DNA from: Bacteroidia bacterium
GTDB lineage: Bacteria > Bacteroidota > Bacteroidia > NS11-12g > UBA9320
DNA length: 11,938 bases
Reading direction: 5' to 3'
NCBI GenBank assembly: GCA_022425465.1
Contig: JAKMFK010000138.1
Span: 1-11,938, forward strand
Below the pieces are notes generated by a model. The model saw only the letters and a program-made list of their open reading frames with translations, was not told the origin of the DNA and ran no database searches. Below, piece by piece: positions 8,119 through 11,938 of the stretch; positions within the stretch are counted from its first letter, which is position 1, and every line of letters starts with the position of its first letter. The position numbers were made by a program, and so were the translations under genes.

Positions 8119-9135
8119 ATGTATTCCTATTCATTACAAAAACACGAATTGAAATTTAAGGTCCCTGCCAAGACCTCTCGCAATACGTTTACGACTCGAA
8201 CTATTTTTTTGATTACATTAAAAAATATTCAAACAGGTCAAGAAGGAATAGGTGAGGCTTCACCATTATCTTTACTGAGTGTAGATGATGTGCCCGATTA
8301 TCAGTTGATTCTCGAAAAAAAATTGAATGAATTCTGTCAAGTGGGTTCGTTAGACCAATTGTCATTAGCATCATACCCTAGCATTCGCTTTGGGATAGAA
8401 ACCGCCTTATTAAATATGACTGCTGATAGTGAAGGAGTTATTTTTAATACGGATTTTACAGCTCGAAAAAAAGCCATGCCCATTAACGGTCTGGTATGGA
8501 TGAATGATGCTGCAACTATGTATGATGAAGCCATTCAGAAGATACAGGCCGGTTTCAATGTAATTAAGATTAAGGTTGGGGCATTGGATTTTGATGAGGA
8601 ATGTCGCTTGTTAGAAAAAATTAGACAACAATACTCGGCATTTAAAATTACCTTGAGAGTAGATGCAAATGGAGCTTTTGCTCCGGATGATGCTTTAGAA
8701 AAATTGAATGATTTAAAACGATTTGAACTTCATAGCATAGAGCAACCGATATCTGTTGGACAGTGGGATTGGATGCAAAAAATCAGTTCAGAAAGTCCCA
8801 TTGATATTGCATTAGACGAAGAGCTGATTGGGTTGAATGTACATGAAGAAGCAGACAAGATGATTAAGCACATCAAGCCAACTTACTTAATATTAAAACC
8901 CAACTTGATCGGGGGCTTATCCCTGTCAGATGAATGGATAAGGTATGCTCAAAGAAACAATGTAGGTTGGTGGGCTACATCTGCTTTGGAGAGTAATCTG
9001 GGGCTGAATGCAATTGCCCAGTGGGTAAGCAAATATGATAATCCACTTCACCAAGGATTGGGAACCGGGTCACTATTCACTAACAACTTTTCTTCTCGAC
9101 TAAAAATCGAGCATGGTCATATGCGATATGTCTAG
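8119..9135 (+). CDS. menC: MenC, o-succinylbenzoate synthase (enolase superfamily)
   Basis: MenC dehydrates SHCHC to o-succinylbenzoate in menaquinone biosynthesis, in the cytoplasm. The 338-residue protein has an N-terminal capping domain (about 1-120, with GEASPLS) and a beta-barrel carrying all expected residues: K150-I-K152 (general acid/base Lys), metal ligands D182 (in RVDANGAF), E208 (in IEQPI) and D233 (in LDEEL), and K260 (in LKPNLIGG) opposite. The C-terminal WWATSALESNLGLNA and GLGTGSLFTNN segments are characteristic of Bacteroidota MenC. Enolase-superfamily relatives such as dipeptide epimerases share the metal site, so the call rests on these segments together with the adjacent menA. 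The ATG is 3 nt after the menA stop, so the two are very probably cotranscribed. No other men gene lies in the window. Confidence 0.93.
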   Translation: MYSYSLQKHELKFKVPAKTSRNTFTTRTIFLITLKNIQTGQEGIGEASPLSLLSVDDVPDYQLILEKKLNEFCQVGSLDQLSLASYPSIRFGIETALLNMTADSEGVIFNTDFTARKKAMPINGLVWMNDAATMYDEAIQKIQAGFNVIKIKVGALDFDEECRLLEKIRQQYSAFKITLRVDANGAFAPDDALEKLNDLKRFELHSIEQPISVGQWDWMQKISSESPIDIALDEELIGLNVHEEADKMIKHIKPTYLILKPNLIGGLSLSDEWIRYAQRNNVGWWATSALESNLGLNAIAQWVSKYDNPLHQGLGTGSLFTNNFSSRLKIEHGHMRYV

Positions 9136-9146
9136 CTTTTGACAGG

Positions 9147-9158
9147 TAGTGATCACTA
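9147..9158. repeat. Perfect 12-bp palindrome downstream of menC
   Basis: TAGTGATCACTA is a perfect inverted repeat with no spacer, 11 nt after the menC stop codon and 85 nt before the start of the next gene. Without a loop it makes only a poor hairpin (at most a four-base stem). A T-rich stretch follows at about 9174-9182 but is not adjacent, so it does not look like an intrinsic terminator. A dimeric regulator site is possible; chance is also possible in AT-rich DNA. Confidence 0.4.
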
Positions 9159-9226
9159 TTAAGCACATTTTACGTCTTTTTATTGTCAGATTTTATAAGT
9201 TTAGATTTTTGGCACACTATTTTCAA

Positions 9227-9234
9227 TACTTTTG
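9227..9234 (+). promoter_or_regulatory. Candidate -7 box for the T9SS-tail small protein
   Basis: TACTTTTG matches TAnnTTTG and ends 8 nt before the proposed TTG start at 9243. The nearest upstream TTTG (9208-9211) leaves a spacing of only 15 nt, shorter than the usual 19-21, so the -33 element is uncertain. The position favours the 9243 start over the TTG at 9183, which would lie upstream of this promoter. Confidence 0.35.
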
Positions 9235-9242
9235 ACATTAAT

Positions 9243-9551
9243 TTGAAACGTTACATATACATACTGGGGTTAATTGCATTGAGTTTGAGTCTTTCTGCTG
9301 ACGATTTACCTAAATTGGGTTTAAATTATCCTAATCCAGCAAAGACGGTTACATATGTAGATGTGAGTTTTTCTTCGTTTGAGGCTCAGCTGGTCCTTTC
9401 CAATGTTTTAGGAGAGGTTATTTCCATCCAAAAATTACCTCATTCAGGTACATATTCCATTGATGTTACTAATATTCCAGAGGGCGTTTATTTCTACACG
9501 CTTGAGGCGGGTAAGAACAAAATCACCAAGAAGCTTACGGTGAAGAAGTAA
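9243..9551 (+). CDS. Small secreted protein made only of a T9SS type A sorting domain
   Basis: This 102-residue protein has a signal peptide (residues 1-19: Lys-Arg, then a long Leu/Ile/Ser core ending Ser-Ala before Asp-Asp). An 83-residue mature part follows, nearly all of it a type IX secretion sorting domain. The hallmarks are LNYPNPAKTV near the start, an LSNVLGEVI strand, the IPEGVYFYTLEAG segment, and a Lys-rich end (KITKKLTVKK). Such domains normally sit at the C-terminus of large cargo; here there is no cargo. The frame has no ATG before the domain: a TTG at 9243 gives a clean signal peptide, while the TTG at 9183 would put 20 extra residues in front. Family knowledge: such tails are recognised by the T9SS translocon and usually removed at the surface. 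The gene is 107 nt after menC and probably independent, and its stop is one base from the convergent patatin stop. Function unknown. Confidence 0.8.
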   Translation: MKRYIYILGLIALSLSLSADDLPKLGLNYPNPAKTVTYVDVSFSSFEAQLVLSNVLGEVISIQKLPHSGTYSIDVTNIPEGVYFYTLEAGKNKITKKLTVKK

Positions 9552-9552
9552 C

Positions 9553-10563
9553 TTACGATTTCTTTTCGAAGAATCGGAGTGTAGATTGATATCCGTATCG
9601 GATGATTTCTCGTTTTCTCTTTTCGTTCAATCTTCGGATTTTAGGGTTAAAACCTTGGGTATTGATGAAGATGGTTTGATCTAATTGTTGTTTTCCTAAA
9701 TGTCGTCTGTTTAGTGTTTCACTGCTGAGGTGTGAAAATGCACCGAAGAAGTCTTTTTGATCGGTTATCTGATGATATGCCATCGAATGTTGGGATGAAT
9801 CCGTTTCCAGTTTCAAACCAAGGGTTTTTTCGTTGCAGAGGTAATATTGATTGCGTCCTTCATTCACGGTCACCAAGCTATCGAACACATGAAATGGGTA
9901 ATTGTCTATTACTCCTCCATCGGTCATCACCTTTGTTTTTTGATTGGCTTGTTTTTTGTCTATGATGCCACCGTCGGGTTGCATGAAGATGGCTTCGTAA
10001 TACAAAGGAATACTGATGCTGATTTTTACTGCATCGATAATCTTCATATTGGGATAAGTTTTATGACTAAATACTTCTAATTTTTGGTCGGTTAGGTTGG
10101 TTCCTGTAATATACAAGTCCTTCAGTTTTGGGTTTGTACCACGAAGCTCATGAAGCTCTCTAAAAGTGATTTCTGGTGAGATCCCTTTTGCGGCCATTGC
10201 TTGGGCAAGTTCTTTCATAAACCGATCTGTTTTGTAATAACCATATTTTCGGTAAAAACGAATAAGCCCTGATAGTATAGGAATACCAACTTGACTATAC
10301 TTTCCAAAGTTTTTTATCAAGTTGAGGTGTGTTATCTCCTTGCCGGTGTATCCTATTGATATGAGAAGTCCATTCATAGCTCCTGAGCTTGTGCCAGCAA
10401 CTTGCTCAATGTGTTGAGTTACTCCAATGCTGTCTAATACTTCAAAAGCACCGGAGTAGGCAAGTCCTTTCATTCCGCCTCCTTCTAGTGCTAAGTTGGT
10501 ATATTGACTATAGGCACGTAATTGTAAAATACATAGTGTTGAGATTAGAATAAATTTTTTCAA
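9553..10563 (-). CDS. Secreted patatin-like phospholipase
   Basis: A lipid acyl hydrolase of the patatin family, using a Ser-Asp dyad. With the TTG at 10563 as start it is 336 residues and begins with a textbook signal peptide (Met-Lys-Lys, hydrophobic core, Ala-Tyr-Ser-Gln, residues 1-20). The oxyanion loop GGGMKG is at 28-33, the nucleophile elbow GTSSG at 57-61 with Ser59, the ISIPLYYEAI segment at about 183-192, and the catalytic Asp215 in TDGG. There is no POTRA or outer-membrane barrel as in PlpD-type patatins, so it is expected in the periplasm or beyond. Longer starts exist in frame: ATG 10596 (overlapping the mgtE end by 17 nt) and TTG 10608, which add 11 to 15 residues before the signal peptide. 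It starts 16 nt after the mgtE stop and may be cotranscribed with it. The substrate lipid is unknown. Confidence 0.9.
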   Translation of the reverse strand: MKKFILISTLCILQLRAYSQYTNLALEGGGMKGLAYSGAFEVLDSIGVTQHIEQVAGTSSGAMNGLLISIGYTGKEITHLNLIKNFGKYSQVGIPILSGLIRFYRKYGYYKTDRFMKELAQAMAAKGISPEITFRELHELRGTNPKLKDLYITGTNLTDQKLEVFSHKTYPNMKIIDAVKISISIPLYYEAIFMQPDGGIIDKKQANQKTKVMTDGGVIDNYPFHVFDSLVTVNEGRNQYYLCNEKTLGLKLETDSSQHSMAYHQITDQKDFFGAFSHLSSETLNRRHLGKQQLDQTIFINTQGFNPKIRRLNEKRKREIIRYGYQSTLRFFEKKS

Positions 10564-10579
10564 AATTTCAATATGCGAT

Positions 10580-11935
10580 TTAGCCCAGAATAGCATTTCC
10601 AATAACAAAATAGAGGAATAGACCGATTAAATCGTTGCTTGTGGTGATAAAAGGTCCTGTTGCAAGAGCAGGGTCAATTTTCATTTTATCCAAGGTGAGG
10701 GGCACGATTGTTCCAATGATTGCAGCAAGCAAAATAACAGACAGTAAGGCAATACTTACCGTCATCATGATATTGGAGTCATTACTAAAAGCATAGCCAT
10801 ATCCCATGAGTAGTGCGGAGCATACCAAACCATTGATGATGGCCACGGACAATTCTTTACTGAGGGCTCTCCAAATACCTTTGTTGGAGATACTATTGTT
10901 GGCCAATCCTTGTACGATTATGGAACTGGATTGAACACCCACATTACCTGCCATTGCCATGATTAGTGGCATAAATAAGGCTAGTTGTACATTGGCAGAA
11001 AGTTCTTTTTCGAAATTTCCAATAACGAGTGAACTGGCTATTCCTCCGAACAATCCAATGATTAACCATGGGAGTCTTGCACGTGTATTTAGCCAGACAG
11101 AGTCGACATTTTCGACACTTTCGGATATACCCGATAACATTTGGTAGTCTTTTTCTGCTTCATCTTTTACATAATCTAGCACATCGTCAAAGGTGATTCG
11201 ACCAACCAACCGATTGAAGGCGTCCACAATAGGCAAAGCAACCAAGTCATATTTCTGCATTGTGTTGGCTACTTCCTCTCCAGACGAATAGGTATTTTCA
11301 TAGATAATATTTGGATTGAGAATTTTTTCAACCTTAGTGCTTTCTTTATTGAGGAGTATAGCTTTTAATGATACCCACCCCACAAGTTCATCATACTCAT
11401 CAACCACATAGGCTGTATATACTTTAGAAACCTCCTCAGCTTGTTGTCGGATTTCTTCCGTACATTGTTTTACCGTCCAATTACGTTTGACCTTGATCAA
11501 CTCTTTGGCCATTAATGATCCAGCTGTGTTTTCAGGGAATTTTAATAACGATGCAATGTTTTTGCTGTGTTCTTTGTCTTTTATGAGGTGCAAAATTTCT
11601 TTTCCTTCTGCAGTGCCCATTGAGTTTAGAATATCTGCAGCATCATCAGAATCGAGATAGGAGAAAAAATCGTTTGCAATTTCATCGTTTGAATACCCGG
11701 CTAAAAATTTAAGTTTAGTTTCTGCATCAAATTCAGTCAGTACATCTACCTTTTTTTGGGGCTCAAGTAGTGTGGTAACAAATACAGCTTGTTCAAGATT
11801 TAGTTCATTGAAAAGCTCAGCAATATCAGCAGCATATAATTTTTCAAGAACAGGAACAAGTTCTTCCTTTTTTTGAGCTTCAATAAGAGAAAGTAGCTCA
11901 TCTTGTGATTCTTTTGTTATTTCAATTACTGACAT
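10580..11935 (-). CDS. mgtE: MgtE family magnesium transporter
   Basis: MgtE is a dimeric inner-membrane Mg2+ channel gated by its own cytoplasmic magnesium-sensing domains. The 451-residue protein has the full architecture: an acidic helical MgtE_N domain (about 25-130), a FPENTAGSLMA linker (133-143) leading into two CBS domains (about 140-258, including VVDEYDELVGWVSL and IVDAFNRLVGRITFDDV), a connecting helix, and a membrane domain of about five helices (288-451). The pore region shows PLIMAMAGNVGVQSSS (323-338) and IDPALATGPF (420-429), followed by Asp435. In characterised homologues the conserved Asp of the DPA motif (here Asp421) lines the Mg2+ path. The start at ATG 11935 gives MSVIEIT; only three bases of upstream sequence are visible, so no promoter can be judged. 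Nothing is missing. The patatin gene follows after 16 nt. Regulation is expected to be by protein gating. Confidence 0.97.
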   Translation of the reverse strand: MSVIEITKESQDELLSLIEAQKKEELVPVLEKLYAADIAELFNELNLEQAVFVTTLLEPQKKVDVLTEFDAETKLKFLAGYSNDEIANDFFSYLDSDDAADILNSMGTAEGKEILHLIKDKEHSKNIASLLKFPENTAGSLMAKELIKVKRNWTVKQCTEEIRQQAEEVSKVYTAYVVDEYDELVGWVSLKAILLNKESTKVEKILNPNIIYENTYSSGEEVANTMQKYDLVALPIVDAFNRLVGRITFDDVLDYVKDEAEKDYQMLSGISESVENVDSVWLNTRARLPWLIIGLFGGIASSLVIGNFEKELSANVQLALFMPLIMAMAGNVGVQSSSIIVQGLANNSISNKGIWRALSKELSVAIINGLVCSALLMGYGYAFSNDSNIMMTVSIALLSVILLAAIIGTIVPLTLDKMKIDPALATGPFITTSNDLIGLFLYFVIGNAILG

Positions 11936-11938
11936 GGG

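Noticed and set aside
9136..9242. Possible rho-independent terminator after menC
   Set aside because: The only inverted repeat is spacer-free with at most a four-base stem, and the T-rich stretch is not adjacent to it.
9732..10080. Two overlapping plus-strand open frames antisense to the patatin gene
   Set aside because: They overlap each other and a complete patatin with its catalytic motifs; nothing suggests real coding.
1..11938. Mobile element, defence island or biosynthetic cluster
   Set aside because: No transposase, integrase, terminal repeats, tRNA, nuclease/toxin pairs or assembly-line enzymes are visible; genes are complete, except at the left edge, and similar in base composition.

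Overview
The window is an AT-rich bacterial chromosome segment that reads as ordinary Bacteroidota core genome, most likely Flavobacteriales. The markers are a type IX secretion (T9SS) sorting domain, the Bacteroidota-restricted families DUF6340 and DUF6702, menaquinone genes, almost no Shine-Dalgarno sequences, and several TAnnTTTG motifs (the Bacteroidota -7 box) just before start codons. I see no transposase, integrase, phage gene, CRISPR array, tRNA or rRNA.

Layout. Positions 1-3451 are minus-strand: a DUF6702 secreted protein, then uvrB (nucleotide excision repair), then a DUF6340 lipoprotein that runs off the left edge; the last two are 7 nt apart and probably cotranscribed. Diverging from DUF6702 across a 43-nt gap is a secreted M1 zinc metallopeptidase (3495-5687, plus). 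It converges, with one base between stop codons, on an unrecognised secreted ~500-residue protein (5689-7200, minus). That gene diverges from a menaquinone operon on the plus strand, menA (7246-8115) and menC (8119-9135). A 107-nt gap with a perfect 12-bp palindrome follows, then a 102-residue secreted protein that is only a signal peptide plus a T9SS sorting domain (9243-9551). It converges, again with one base between stops, on a minus-strand secreted patatin-like phospholipase (9553-10563). Upstream of this lies a complete mgtE magnesium transporter gene (10580-11935), whose start sits 3 nt from the right edge.

How the genes relate. menA and menC act in one pathway: MenC makes o-succinylbenzoate, and MenA prenylates the later intermediate dihydroxynaphthoate at the membrane. 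The M1 peptidase, DUF6702 protein, DUF6340 lipoprotein, the 503-residue protein, the patatin and the T9SS-tail protein are all predicted exported, so six of ten genes act in the envelope. uvrB and mgtE are housekeeping genes. I found no evidence of a novel multi-gene system. The items most worth a second look are the cargo-less T9SS sorting protein, the -7-like boxes abutting start codons, two signal-peptide genes whose best starts are TTG, and the conserved-looking DUF6702/M1 divergent pair.
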